In this document: positions 6,958 through 15,599 of the stretch, piece after piece
Layout of the letters: each line of letters opens with the position of its first letter
How positions within the stretch are numbered: position 1 is the first letter of the stretch
NCBI GenBank assembly: GCA_913052345.1
Contig: CAJXDR010000025.1
Span: 1 to 37,557 of the forward strand
Direction: 5' to 3'
Source of the DNA: UBA4421 sp002470275
Lineage (GTDB): Bacteria > Pseudomonadota > Gammaproteobacteria > Pseudomonadales > Azotimanducaceae
DNA: 37,557 nucleotides
Program-made: the position numbers and the translations under genes
Notes under the pieces: generated by a model
What the model was told of the DNA's origin: nothing
What the model saw: the letters and a program-made list of their open reading frames with translations, nothing else
The model's database searches: none

Positions 6958-7920
6958 CTAGCCGCTCGCAGCAGAGCTGCGCATAGCACGATAGTGGCGC
7001 GCGAGCACGAACATGACACCCAAAAAACCCCCTAGTAGAGTGCCCAAAATACAGATCAACGCACGGGCGGGCTCAGCCTTCAATTCCGGAACAACCGGTG
7101 GGTCAATCACGTCGAAAACGTAACTCTTGGAAACATTGGCTAACATAATGGTCTTGGTCTGCTCTTCAATAAGTTGAGCAAGCACCTCATCGACGGCAAC
7201 CAAACGGCTTTGTTCAATCTGGGCTTCCAAAAACTTGATGGACTCTCTGGCCTCAGCAACGTCTCGATCACGTAGATCCTCGCTCACGCGTTCAACGAGC
7301 AGTGCCGCCCACGCCTGTGCCGTTTGAGGTGATTCGTGTTTTATGCTGATTTCTATCAGACCAAGATTCGGCGTATCGTCAACGGATAGCAACGCCAGGA
7401 AGACCTCATGTGCCTCTTGGGCCGAAGGCTTTTTATTCTTAGGGGGCATTACGTTACGTACCCATTTCTGGGTGCTCGGGTCATAAATCGTTTCGTCAAA
7501 GACGACCTCATTCCTTACTGCGTTCCAGGATTTCGTCGCCATAAGCTCAGGCAGGAAAGTTTCGTAAAGATGTTCTTGAAAAAAGGCCAATGACTTAACT
7601 TTCTCTTTAGCAAGCTCAGACTTACTGATGCCATTACCTTGGGAGAGATTGATGCCAGCCAGGCTGGCAAGGCCACCATATTGGCCCGCTAGTCCAGCCA
7701 TGCCGCCCAGCCCTTTTTCCGCCTTTGGCGCTAGTAAAGCCCTGGACTCGTAAATATTGGGTAAGGAGAGCGCCACGAAAACTGATAGCGCAGCCGCCAG
7801 GCCCGTAATCAAAATGATGAGGCCCTTTCCATCCCAAAGAATCCCAAAGAGTTCAAAGAGATCAATCTCATCTTCTCGGAGAGGCGCCTGCTCTAAAGCA
7901 TCCTGTGAAGGGTTACTCAT
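6958..7920 (-). CDS. wzz: Wzz-family polysaccharide chain-length determinant
   Basis: Wzz proteins are inner-membrane polysaccharide co-polymerases that set chain length of O-antigen or exopolysaccharide. The layout is typical: a cytosolic start with EIDLFELFGILWDGKG, a transmembrane helix at about residues 33-53, a proline-containing periplasmic start (LPNIYESRALLAPK), a helical periplasmic domain rich in coiled-coil, and a second transmembrane helix at about 287-308 (LICILGTLLGGFLGVMFVLA) preceded by PPVVPE and PARA. There is no C-terminal tyrosine kinase. The 320 residues fit the family. A glycine-rich GGMAGLAGQYGGLASLAG segment near residue 75 is noticeable. It lies 18 bases after gspM and 10 bases before rfaH. 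Confidence 0.9.
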   Translation of the reverse strand: MSNPSQDALEQAPLREDEIDLFELFGILWDGKGLIILITGLAAALSVFVALSLPNIYESRALLAPKAEKGLGGMAGLAGQYGGLASLAGINLSQGNGISKSELAKEKVKSLAFFQEHLYETFLPELMATKSWNAVRNEVVFDETIYDPSTQKWVRNVMPPKNKKPSAQEAHEVFLALLSVDDTPNLGLIEISIKHESPQTAQAWAALLVERVSEDLRDRDVAEARESIKFLEAQIEQSRLVAVDEVLAQLIEEQTKTIMLANVSKSYVFDVIDPPVVPELKAEPARALICILGTLLGGFLGVMFVLARHYRAMRSSAASG

Positions 7921-7938
7921 TCTGCTGTATTTCCTTTT

Positions 7939-8445
7939 TTACCTTGCTCTTAACTGAACATTCACCCTACCCGGCTGCTCGCTGCGATCCACGGTGATCC
8001 GTTCAACAATTAAGCCCTGGTCCGCCTCCAACCTGGCGATCCATTCTACAACGGCCTCGAAAGGTTCGTTTTCGATGGAAACACTAACGCCACCTGAACT
8101 TTCGGGCTGCAGACGGCTTAACGTGATCCCCGCCTGTCTTGCGCTTCGGGTCACCGTTGGGGCCGCGTCAGTTGACCCTTGGGTCGGTCGGCTTTGAGCC
8201 TGCGCCAATGCGGATTCATTCAGCGCGATCCAGTCAGCCATCCCCTGTGCACGAGCATGTTCCAGGCGGCTCCGCTCGCTAAAGTCTGCCAGCGGCTGCC
8301 AGACGCCAGCATAACAGGACGTTGCTAAGATTAGACCCGCCATGACCAGCAGAATGCGTTGATCGCTGTTGCTGCGCCCCGCATACCAGCGACCCAGGCT
8401 GCTCTCCCTCATCCGACTAACCACCGAGAAGCGCAGACTCTTCAT
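7939..8445 (-). CDS. gspM: Type II secretion system protein M
   Basis: GspM is a bitopic inner-membrane component that pairs with GspL in the assembly platform. The 168-residue protein has a short cytosolic arm, one transmembrane helix near residues 30-48 (ILLVMAGLILATSCYAGVW), a coiled-coil stretch (LADFSERSRLEHARAQG) and a C-terminal ferredoxin-like domain (ITLSRLQPESSGGVSVSIE, FEAVVEWIARLEADQGLIV). Overall identity is low, as usual for this family. Its ATG overlaps the gspL stop by 4 bases, and it is the last gsp gene before wzz. Position and topology carry much of the assignment. Confidence 0.88.
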   Translation of the reverse strand: MKSLRFSVVSRMRESSLGRWYAGRSNSDQRILLVMAGLILATSCYAGVWQPLADFSERSRLEHARAQGMADWIALNESALAQAQSRPTQGSTDAAPTVTRSARQAGITLSRLQPESSGGVSVSIENEPFEAVVEWIARLEADQGLIVERITVDRSEQPGRVNVQLRAR

Positions 8446-9665
8446 TGATAGCTCCCCCGCAATCTGGCGCGCACCCCATTACCTTCCCCACTGGCGTCGG
8501 ATGCTTCAAGCAGGATGCCCTGCCCCTGGCTACGTGATTTGATGCTGTCCAACTCGTCAAAAGTGTCGATGAGGACCTCTACGTCTAGCACCATGCGGTC
8601 TTCGTTAAAACGCAGGGACTGGACTTGGTGTCCAGACGTCAGGCTGGTCGCCACGCGACTCAAAAGGTCAATAAAGCCCTGGCTGGACTGTGCCTCGCGC
8701 GCGGCTCCACTGAGTTTCGCCTGAAACCGACGCTGGAGTTGAGCCGTGGTAATCGGCACGCTATCGCTGGGAAACAGCCTCTTATAGTGGTTGACGTTAG
8801 CCGTCTGAAGCTGCTCGGCCTGTCTCGAGGACCAGGCGCCCTCTACCGCCATGGCTAACGATGCGATGACAAACCAGAGCGCCGCAAGTCCGGCGATGCC
8901 CGTTAGCGCCTCCTCAACGGGACGCCTGGCGTCCTGTACGGCAAAGGCGCCCTGAAGGAGGTTAATCGGCTGCACGGTGGTAAAGCGGCTGGCCAAATAG
9001 ACGAAGGGTGTTTGGTCTTCGGTGTCTATCTCCGGTGCCGCTTCAAGCAGGCCAATCTCCATGGGTGTGAGGTGATCACCAATGAGCAGGAGTCTTTTAA
9101 ACGTCAGAAGATTGAGGGTGTCCACAAGGGCTTCTCGAGGCACGCTGCCGCCCTGGTCTGCAGTCGCAACCACGACCTGACTCTCTTCGAAGAGCAGTGC
9201 ACATGTCCCCTCCTGATCGGCGAGCAGTTGGGCGTTGGAGACCAGGTGGCCTATCTTAATGCCCTGTTCTCCCAGTGTTTCAATCCAGTGGTTAAGACGT
9301 TCTGCCTCCATCACGGCGCAGTGGACACCCTGGCCGGAGCGAATGGGCCCGTGGGCGATATGAACCCGCTCTAGGTCACTGGCGATGAATTCTTCCAGCG
9401 CGTAGGGCAGCGCCTTACGCATAGCGGTAGTGCTGCGTCCCGGCACGTTGGCCTGGAGCAACAAGACCTCTTCAGCCGGTACCACCAACGCAATGTCCGA
9501 GGGTTGTTCAGGCCAAGAAGATTGAGCCCCGAGTTGGCTCAACTCATGAAGCGCCGCCCGTCCGCTGTCGATGACGGTATCTTTTTGCAAGAGCAACCAG
9601 TCCAGCTGGAGGGCCACCCCTTCGGCACCAGAGGGCATAACAGGACGTAAGAACAAGCTTGGCAT
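8442..9665 (-). CDS. gspL: Type II secretion system protein L
   Basis: GspL anchors the GspE ATPase to the inner membrane. The 407-residue protein has an actin-like cytoplasmic domain covering about residues 1-240. It includes LVVPAEEVLLLQANVPG, the ALPYALEEFIASDLERVHIA segment and the family motif INLLQGAF just before the membrane. A single transmembrane helix lies at about 255-275 (GIAGLAALWFVIASLAMAVEG). The periplasmic ferredoxin-like domain ends with RSQGQGILLEASDASGEGNGVRARLRG. I start at the ATG at 9665, which shares its A with the gspK TGA; a TTG one codon earlier is possible. It overlaps gspM by 4 bases. Confidence 0.93.
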   Translation of the reverse strand: MPSLFLRPVMPSGAEGVALQLDWLLLQKDTVIDSGRAALHELSQLGAQSSWPEQPSDIALVVPAEEVLLLQANVPGRSTTAMRKALPYALEEFIASDLERVHIAHGPIRSGQGVHCAVMEAERLNHWIETLGEQGIKIGHLVSNAQLLADQEGTCALLFEESQVVVATADQGGSVPREALVDTLNLLTFKRLLLIGDHLTPMEIGLLEAAPEIDTEDQTPFVYLASRFTTVQPINLLQGAFAVQDARRPVEEALTGIAGLAALWFVIASLAMAVEGAWSSRQAEQLQTANVNHYKRLFPSDSVPITTAQLQRRFQAKLSGAAREAQSSQGFIDLLSRVATSLTSGHQVQSLRFNEDRMVLDVEVLIDTFDELDSIKSRSQGQGILLEASDASGEGNGVRARLRGSYQ

Positions 9666-10630
9666 CAAGACTCCTGAAGGTCCGCTTGGATTTGTAACGT
9701 GGTTTGAAACAGCTTACCAAAATCGCGCTGCAACAAGGTGACAAAACCTGTTGAGGGGTCACGAAAGAACAGAGAAGCCAAGGACAGTCGGCTATCACCC
9801 AATTGAACGCGCACGTGCATTAAAAAGTAGTCGCTGGTCACCTGCAGTTGGTCGAGGACGGCAGCAAAATCCGGGTAAACCTGAATGAATTCCTCGGTGC
9901 TTTGATAGTTGCGGTGCTCAGCGACCAGGCTGCTGGCGCTGTCTTCATCGATATTGGGATCCAGCATGGCTAGAGCCAAAGCGCTTGCGGTGTTCACGTT
10001 CATCCGATTCTGGCTGGTGGGCAGCGCGCAGAGGTGAGGTGCGAGTTGCGCAAAGGCCTCTTGAGAGATGTCTGCGAGCAGCATTAATTCTGACAGATCA
10101 CCCATTGGCGCATTCGCAGTTCTGTATCCGGGCGTTCGCTCAAGATAGACGTTGTCTTCAGCGCCGAACCCAGAGACCTGTTGGTCGTCATCAATCCAAT
10201 CCTTAATGAGGTCGGCTAGGGCGACATCCAAATTTAGGAGCTGCAGCAGGCGTTTGAGACGCTCAAGCTCCTTCGCCGGTTCTGCATTGGCGAGCAAATT
10301 GACATTAAAACAATCGTTGAGATCACGAACCCGTGCCTCGAGATAGCCCATCTGGTCAATTTCAAAGGGCAGCAGAGCCATGGCCCAGGGCTCTTCACGG
10401 TGATCAACGCCGGGCCCCGTGTTGATGAAATCGTCATAGAGCACCTGACGAACAAGCTCCTCAGCCCCCAGGGCGTACTGCAGCGCTTGATCGTGCTCGA
10501 AACTATTTTGGTGTCGGCTAATCACTAAGTGATGATTGGAGAGGAGCTGAGTCGTTAGCCCTACTAAGATCGCCACGATGAGCAGCACGGTGATTAGGGC
10601 GACCCCCTGGTGTCGCTTAGGAGGGAACAC
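9665..10630 (-). CDS. gspK: Type II secretion minor pseudopilin K
   Basis: GspK caps the pseudopilus tip with GspI and GspJ. With the GTG at 10630, the protein is 321 residues and begins with a short leader ending HQG, then VALITVLLIVAILVGLTT. It has a prepilin cleavage site but lacks the Glu at position 5 of the mature protein, as is usual for GspK. The large globular domain carries RVRDLNDCFNVNLL, DWIDDDQQVSGFGAEDNVY and NRMNVNTASALAL, the helix-hairpin/calcium-binding type features of the family. An earlier GTG at 10681 would give 338 residues but a much longer leader inside gspJ. Start choice is uncertain; both options overlap gspJ. Confidence 0.9.
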   Translation of the reverse strand: MFPPKRHQGVALITVLLIVAILVGLTTQLLSNHHLVISRHQNSFEHDQALQYALGAEELVRQVLYDDFINTGPGVDHREEPWAMALLPFEIDQMGYLEARVRDLNDCFNVNLLANAEPAKELERLKRLLQLLNLDVALADLIKDWIDDDQQVSGFGAEDNVYLERTPGYRTANAPMGDLSELMLLADISQEAFAQLAPHLCALPTSQNRMNVNTASALALAMLDPNIDEDSASSLVAEHRNYQSTEEFIQVYPDFAAVLDQLQVTSDYFLMHVRVQLGDSRLSLASLFFRDPSTGFVTLLQRDFGKLFQTTLQIQADLQES

Positions 10631-11210
10631 TGGAGATATCCCAAATACGTTCGATGAAGCCGAAGGGTGCCAGCTCGACACGCAGAATAATGGCTTGGAG
10701 TCTTATCGCGCCGTCTGGGGTTGGCCAGAATTTGTGCTCCTTGTTGTCTGCGTCCACCGCGAAGAACTCCACGCGATCGACGTCCTCCAGCAGCGTCTGA
10801 ACTGCGGGCTCCAGGCCCTCTGGGCGGTCCAGCACAGGCCAATATCCTCGAATGAGCTTGTCGTCCTGCAGCCGGTAGCTGACCCGCTGGATGGATGAGC
10901 GGGCGTGTCCGAGGGGGTTCCGCCAACCCAAGCGACTCATCTCTAGTACGCCTTCATCGCTGATGATTAAACTGCTGAGCCTTTCGTCCCTCTCCGCGCG
11001 GACGGGCCTTGAGGCCAGCTGAAGCAGGTCACGTTGAACGATCTGCATTGCCCGATGCACCTGCGCAAGACGTTCACCTCGCTCATCAAGGTGTCCTCGA
11101 GCATCCAGGCTTCGAGTGAGAAGCTGGCTGCTAAGCAGGCCGATCACCGCGAAGATTAACAGCGCTACCAATATTTCTATTAGCGTAAAGCCTGAGCTTG
11201 CCCGCTTCAT
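10617..11210 (-). CDS. gspJ: Type II secretion minor pseudopilin J
   Basis: This is a minor pseudopilin of the tip complex, cut by the prepilin peptidase. It starts MKRASSG^FTLIEILVALLIFAVIGLLS, with a 7-residue leader, Glu5 and a hydrophobic helix. Family segments VHRAMQIVQRDLLQLASRPVR and LSRLGWRNPLGHARSSIQRVSYRLQDDKLIRGYWPVLD follow. These aromatic WRNP and YRL stretches are characteristic of GspJ. The ATG at 11210 shares one base with the gspI stop (TGATG). A longer frame to 11345 is the gspI shadow. The length of 197 residues is normal. Confidence 0.93.
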   Translation of the reverse strand: MKRASSGFTLIEILVALLIFAVIGLLSSQLLTRSLDARGHLDERGERLAQVHRAMQIVQRDLLQLASRPVRAERDERLSSLIISDEGVLEMSRLGWRNPLGHARSSIQRVSYRLQDDKLIRGYWPVLDRPEGLEPAVQTLLEDVDRVEFFAVDADNKEHKFWPTPDGAIRLQAIILRVELAPFGFIERIWDISSVPS

Positions 11211-11614
11211 CAGTAGCGCCCCAAAAAACCGGTGAGATGATGTATGGGGCCTTGTCGGCTGTCTTGCTGAATTTCGTAAACATCGATTTCTATCCGCCGT
11301 AACCAAGGATGGTCCGTGCTGGAAATCGTTGTCAGGACCTCCCATTCGCGTTGCGCCATCAATACGGAGACCTCTGATGTCCCCTCATTTAAAACTTCCG
11401 GATACTGGCGTTGTTGCAGGCGCATACGGCTGAGATGGTTGCTGGCGACCCAGTTGGCAACGGTTTTACGCTCAAGGCTATAGGTTTGGGTCGCAACACG
11501 CCCTGTGGCGGTGGCCACCGTTGTGCCGACGATTGCGATCAACGTCAGGGCAATCAGCATTTCAATCAGGGTAAAACCGCCCCGAGCCCGCTGATATTTC
11601 CGGCGGGCCATCAT
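11210..11614 (-). CDS. gspI: Type II secretion minor pseudopilin I
   Basis: GspI nucleates the pseudopilus tip. The 134-residue precursor has a basic leader MMARRKYQRARGG followed by FTLIEMLIALTLIAIVGTTVA, with Glu5 and the helix needed for membrane extraction. Family segments YSLERKTVANWVASNHLSRMRL and the ERRIEIDV-like REWEVLTTISSTDHPWLRRIEIDVYE are visible. Two adjacent ATGs (11614 and 11611) are equally good starts; the first overlaps the gspH stop as ATGA. It is one of the smallest gsp products, as in other species. Confidence 0.92.
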   Translation of the reverse strand: MMARRKYQRARGGFTLIEMLIALTLIAIVGTTVATATGRVATQTYSLERKTVANWVASNHLSRMRLQQRQYPEVLNEGTSEVSVLMAQREWEVLTTISSTDHPWLRRIEIDVYEIQQDSRQGPIHHLTGFLGRY

Positions 11615-12114
11615 AGCCGGGCTTTCCGATTAACCGTGATCTTGGAAATACCGTCACTAGAGAGTGCCCAGCTGGTTTCCGGCGCGGCATCGGAAACAAT
11701 TTCTAGCGTGAAGGGCGTGACCTCACCGCTGGAAAAAAAGATCAGATCAGGAAAGGCATCATCCTGGGGTGCCTGAGCATAACCCTCGGTTGTAAGGCTG
11801 TAGCGTAGTTCAACGCTCAGCCCATTCTCCTTGAAGGGGGGTTGCAGTTGGTCGAGCCAGCGCTGCTGTTCCGGATCATAGGCACTCACGCGATAGCCCT
11901 CGTCATCCACAAACACGCCCCACTCAACGTTATTTTGAAGAGCGCGATCTCGCGCAATCTCAAAGCGTTTCGCCAACCGATCGCTATAGCTCTGCAGATC
12001 TCTTGTGGCGCTGTTGGTATCGAAGGCTAGGGTCAGAGCGCCCATGAGAATCCCCATGATCAGCGTCACGACCAAGAGTTCAATCAGCGTGAAGCCGGGT
12101 TGTCTTGTCTGCAT
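11611..12114 (-). CDS. gspH: Type II secretion minor pseudopilin H
   Basis: GspH links the tip complex to the GspG shaft. From the ATG at 12114 the precursor is 167 residues with a 7-residue leader, MQTRQPG^FTLIELLVVTLIMGILMGALTLAF. Glu5 is present. Family features follow: SYSDRLAKRFEIARDRALQNNVEWGVFVDDEGYRVSAYD and a C-terminal DLIFFSSGEVTPF strand, typical of the GspH beta domain. A GTG three codons earlier (12123) is possible. The ATG is preferred because it has a GAG ribosome signal 8 bases upstream and gives a normal leader. Confidence 0.92.
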   Translation of the reverse strand: MQTRQPGFTLIELLVVTLIMGILMGALTLAFDTNSATRDLQSYSDRLAKRFEIARDRALQNNVEWGVFVDDEGYRVSAYDPEQQRWLDQLQPPFKENGLSVELRYSLTTEGYAQAPQDDAFPDLIFFSSGEVTPFTLEIVSDAAPETSWALSSDGISKITVNRKARL

Positions 12115-12150
12115 GGCTGCCACTCTGATTAACCGTCAGCGCACCTTAGA

Positions 12151-12678
12151 TTAAAGCTCCGACAACCTGATATCAGCGTTGAACCCCTCGCCGCCTTCCG
12201 AGGCGTCAGCGCCAAGACTGTAAAGGCTGACGGTCCCTTCCACATTTTCGTAAATGTAGGGCGTTCCCCAGGGGTCAACGGGTTGCTTCTTCAGGTACCC
12301 TTCGGCATTCCAGTTTTTAGCCTCAGGGAACCCTACCGGTTTCTCGATTAGCGCCTCAAGCCCCTGCTCCGAAGAAGGATAGGTAAAGTTATCCAGGCGG
12401 TAAACGTCCAGGGCAGAAGACAGGGTTCGTAAATCCGTTTGTGCCGCCTGAACCCTTGCTTGGTCCGGGCGGGAGATCAGATTGGGAACGAGGACCGAAC
12501 CCAAGACGCCTAATATAACGATAACGATAAGAATCTCGATGAGGGTAAATCCTTGGGCCGCCTGTCTTCGTGCCAAGCGTCCGGCCCGAGCGATACCCGG
12601 CGATAACGCAAGCGTCGAAGAAGCGCTTCCCTGTCCGACCTGGGGCATCCGGTTCGTCTTTATCCCTGCCTTCATCAT
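12151..12678 (-). CDS. gspG: Type II secretion major pseudopilin G, long leader
   Basis: GspG is the shaft subunit of the pseudopilus. The mature start FTLIEILIVIVILGVLGSVLVPNL is typical, followed by the conserved ALDVYRLDNFTYPSSEQGLEALIEKP, the NWNAEGYLKKQPVDPWGTPYIYE core and a calcium-loop type C-terminus (SLGADASEGGEGFNADIR). The oddity is the leader: 43 residues precede the cleavage site (ending RRQAAQG) rather than the usual 6-10. The ATG at 12678 has a good AAGGAAG ribosome site 5 bases upstream. An internal ATG at codon 11 still leaves 33 leader residues. The gene lies 16 bases after gspF. Confidence 0.94.
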   Translation of the reverse strand: MMKAGIKTNRMPQVGQGSASSTLALSPGIARAGRLARRQAAQGFTLIEILIVIVILGVLGSVLVPNLISRPDQARVQAAQTDLRTLSSALDVYRLDNFTYPSSEQGLEALIEKPVGFPEAKNWNAEGYLKKQPVDPWGTPYIYENVEGTVSLYSLGADASEGGEGFNADIRLSEL

Positions 12679-12694
12679 TTTTACTTCCTTAACG

Positions 12695-13906
12695 TCAGAC
12701 CAGTTGGTTCATGCTGAGCATAGGCAGCATTATTGCCATCACAATAAAGAGTACCAAGGCACCCATCAGCAACAGCATGAGGGGTTCAAAGAGCTTTACC
12801 AGGGTAGCTACGACGCGCTCTACCTCCTGCTGCTGAAACTGGGCAACCCGATACAGCATGTCGTCAAGTTCTCCGCTCTGCTCACCTGCGCCCACCATAT
12901 GCAGCATCATGGGGGGCATAACGCCGATGCGGCTCAGACTTATTTTAAGGCTGCTGCCCTCGCTGACGCTCTGAGTTGCGTCCTTTAGCCCTCGGCGCAA
13001 CCAGTGGTTGGAGACGACCTCAGCAGCGATCAGCATGGCCTCGACTAGGGGCACCCCGGACCGCGTCAAGATAGAGAGCGTATTCGCATATCGGGCTGCA
13101 TTAGCGCTTCGGACAATACCCGATATCAGGGGCAGAGAAAATTTCGTCCTATCCCAGTGCAGTCGTTGGGTGGGTAGAGACAACGCATAGCGGATGCCCA
13201 AAACCACACCAATGATCAGAAGTCCCAAGGCCCACCAGAGTTCAGCCAGAAAGTCCGTAATTGCGATCAGCACCACGGTAAACCAAGGGAGCTGTTGGCC
13301 CTGGTCGACGATCACGTTGACCATGTCCGGGACCACGAAGGCCATCAGTCCGCCAACGATGGAAAAGGCCACCAGCAGTAATGCCACCGGATAAAAAAGC
13401 GCCATCTCGATATTACGAGTCGCGGAGAACTGGCGCTCCTCGTACTCCGCTAAATTATCTAGAACCTTGTCCAGGTAACCGGATTGTTCCCCGGCCGCCA
13501 CGGTAGATCGATAGAGCTCGTTAAAGCTCGTAGGATGTTCGGCAAGGCTTCCCGCCAGGGTGAACCCTTCGAGGACCTTGCTGCGTATACCCATAATCAT
13601 CGCCTTGATGCTCTGTTTCTCGCTCTGTTCCGCCACGGCAAGCAAGGCTTCCTCTATGGGCAGGCTTGAGGCGATCAGGGTGGCCAGTTGCCGGGTGAAG
13701 AGGACCCGGTTCAGGCCCCGGAGGGTGCCCCCGAAACTCATGCCCACGGTTTTGGAGGAGCGTTTGCCTTTGGATAAAACGACTTCGGTGGGCATCAAGG
13801 AGCGTTCTCGCAGGACCGACCTGGCCTGACGAGCACTGTCGGCTTCGATGACGCCGCGCTTTTGACGGCCATTTGGATCTAGGGCGCTGTACTCAAACGC
13901 AGCCAT
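12695..13906 (-). CDS. gspF: Type II secretion inner-membrane protein F
   Basis: GspF is the polytopic platform protein that couples the GspE motor to pseudopilus assembly. The 403 residues contain two repeated cytosolic GspF domains. The first has FTRQLATLIASSLPIEEAL and EGFTLAGSLAEHPTSFNELYRSTVAAGEQSG. The second has YANTLSILTRSGVPLVEAM and MLHMVGAGEQSGELDDML. Transmembrane helices lie at about 170-190, 222-242 and 375-395. The N-terminal AAFEYSALDPNGRQKRGVIEADSARQARSVLRER segment is diagnostic of the family. It follows gspE by 17 bases. Confidence 0.96.
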   Translation of the reverse strand: MAAFEYSALDPNGRQKRGVIEADSARQARSVLRERSLMPTEVVLSKGKRSSKTVGMSFGGTLRGLNRVLFTRQLATLIASSLPIEEALLAVAEQSEKQSIKAMIMGIRSKVLEGFTLAGSLAEHPTSFNELYRSTVAAGEQSGYLDKVLDNLAEYEERQFSATRNIEMALFYPVALLLVAFSIVGGLMAFVVPDMVNVIVDQGQQLPWFTVVLIAITDFLAELWWALGLLIIGVVLGIRYALSLPTQRLHWDRTKFSLPLISGIVRSANAARYANTLSILTRSGVPLVEAMLIAAEVVSNHWLRRGLKDATQSVSEGSSLKISLSRIGVMPPMMLHMVGAGEQSGELDDMLYRVAQFQQQEVERVVATLVKLFEPLMLLLMGALVLFIVMAIMLPMLSMNQLV

Positions 13907-13923
13907 GGAGCCCCACCGCCGGC

Positions 13924-15453
13924 TTAATCATCAAGGCTCACTCGCAGTACCTCTTCTAAGGTCGTTACGCCTTGAAGCACCTTAGCCTTACCGTCCTCTC
14001 GGATGCTTGGCGCTCTGGAGCGCGCACAGCGCGCCAGCTCCTGTTCGCCGGCTCGATCGTGAATCAGCTGGCGCAGCGTTTCATCAACGACCACCATTTC
14101 GTAAATGCCAGTTCGGCCGCGAAACCCGGTGTTTCCGCAGCTTGGGCAGCCCACGCTTTGATAGACCAGGGCCTGTCGCTCGTTCAAGAAGTCCCGTTCT
14201 GCGGCGGTCGCGGGCCTGGATTCACGACATTCTGGACACAGCACCCGCACCAGGCGCTGGGCCAGCACACCGATGAGACTAGAGCTCAGGAGGAACGGCT
14301 CAACGCCCATATCCATCAGTCGAGTTACCGCGCCAACGGCAGTATTGGTATGCAGGGTGGACATGACGAGGTGCCCCGTCAGGCTGGCCTGCACCGCAAT
14401 TTCAGCGGTTTCTAGGTCACGAATCTCACCCACCATGACCACGTCCGGATCTTGGCGAAGAATGGCTCGGAGACCCCGGGCAAAGGTCATGTCGGCCTTA
14501 TTGTTGACCTGGGTTTGGCCAATGCCGGGGAGGCTATATTCGATGGGGTCCTCCACGGTGAGCACGTTGATGGCATTGTGCTGAAGCTCCGCTAAAGAGC
14601 CGTAGAGGGTCGTTGTTTTCCCAGATCCCGTGGGTCCGGTCACCAAAAATATGCCGTGGGGTTTGTGTACCGTGTTTTGCAAAAGGTGAAGCGTATGTGG
14701 CGCCAGACCGAGTTTCGCAAGCTGCAGCCGTCCGGCCTGCTTGTCCAGCAGCCGCATGACCACCCGCTCTCCCGAACTTGCGGGCATGGTGCTCACTCGA
14801 ACGTCCACTTCCCGGCCGCCGATTTTCAGGGATATGCGTCCATCCTGAGGGACACGTCTCTCAGCGATATCCAGCTTGGCCATTACCTTGATGCGCGATA
14901 CCAGCAAGGGTGCCAATTCTCGTCTTGGGCGCACCACCTCTCGCATCACGCCATCGACGCGAAAACGAACCACCAATGCCTTTTCGAAGGTCTCTATGTG
15001 GATATCCGAGGCATTTTCACGGATGGCCTCGGCCAACAGGGCATTGATGAGCCGAATAATCGGTGCATCATCTTCCTGCTCCAGAAGGTCTTCGGTTTCC
15101 GGCAGCGCGCTGGCCAGGCTTGCCAGGTCGATCTCGTCACCCATATCCTCGACCATTTGCTTGGCCTCTTGAGAATCTCGGGCATAGGCATCGGTGAGCA
15201 ACGCGTCAAACTCAGCTTCACCCACCAGTCGCACGCGAATGGACCTGCCCGTAATACGCCTCACCTCGGCCAAGGTCGTGAGCATAGGCTGTTGTTTAGC
15301 AACCAACTGAAGCTTGTCCGGGGTGACCGTCCCAGCATCCACTACAACGCCAAAGCGGCGGGCAAAGGCAAAGGGTAACGCGGGGGCATGGGCCGCGGGG
15401 GCCGCGTCTACCGGCTGGGCGTGACCCATATTTTCATCTGGCAGCTCTGACAT
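13924..15453 (-). CDS. gspE: Type II secretion ATPase E
   Basis: GspE is the cytosolic hexameric ATPase that powers pseudopilus extension. It has an N1E-like domain, then NASDIHIETF (N2E), RVDGVMREV, the Walker A GPTGSGKT near residue 275, an Asp-box EDPIEY, Walker B DPDVVMVGEIRD, a His-box STLHTNTA and the C-terminal zinc tetracysteine motif CPEC...CPSC near residues 406-439. I prefer the ATG at 15453 (509 residues) because GGAG lies 9 bases upstream. The ATG at 15483 adds 10 residues and has no ribosome site. It is the first gene of the series and is divergent from pyrB. gspC and gspD, often upstream, are absent here. Confidence 0.96.
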   Translation of the reverse strand: MSELPDENMGHAQPVDAAPAAHAPALPFAFARRFGVVVDAGTVTPDKLQLVAKQQPMLTTLAEVRRITGRSIRVRLVGEAEFDALLTDAYARDSQEAKQMVEDMGDEIDLASLASALPETEDLLEQEDDAPIIRLINALLAEAIRENASDIHIETFEKALVVRFRVDGVMREVVRPRRELAPLLVSRIKVMAKLDIAERRVPQDGRISLKIGGREVDVRVSTMPASSGERVVMRLLDKQAGRLQLAKLGLAPHTLHLLQNTVHKPHGIFLVTGPTGSGKTTTLYGSLAELQHNAINVLTVEDPIEYSLPGIGQTQVNNKADMTFARGLRAILRQDPDVVMVGEIRDLETAEIAVQASLTGHLVMSTLHTNTAVGAVTRLMDMGVEPFLLSSSLIGVLAQRLVRVLCPECRESRPATAAERDFLNERQALVYQSVGCPSCGNTGFRGRTGIYEMVVVDETLRQLIHDRAGEQELARCARSRAPSIREDGKAKVLQGVTTLEEVLRVSLDD

Positions 15454-15599
15454 AGGTTCAATCTCCGCTGTACTCGCCTGCATGGGGTGCGTTCATCAAT
15501 GAACGTCCCGTTGCCCTGGGTATCTGCGATCTCAAGTATCGCATCTTGGCAAGTCCACATAGTATCATTTGCCGCACCCACATTGAGGACGTCTTTACC

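Noticed and set aside
14656..15378. Long (240-codon) open frame antisense to gspE
   Set aside because: It is a shadow of a well-supported gene, with no family signature or ribosome site.
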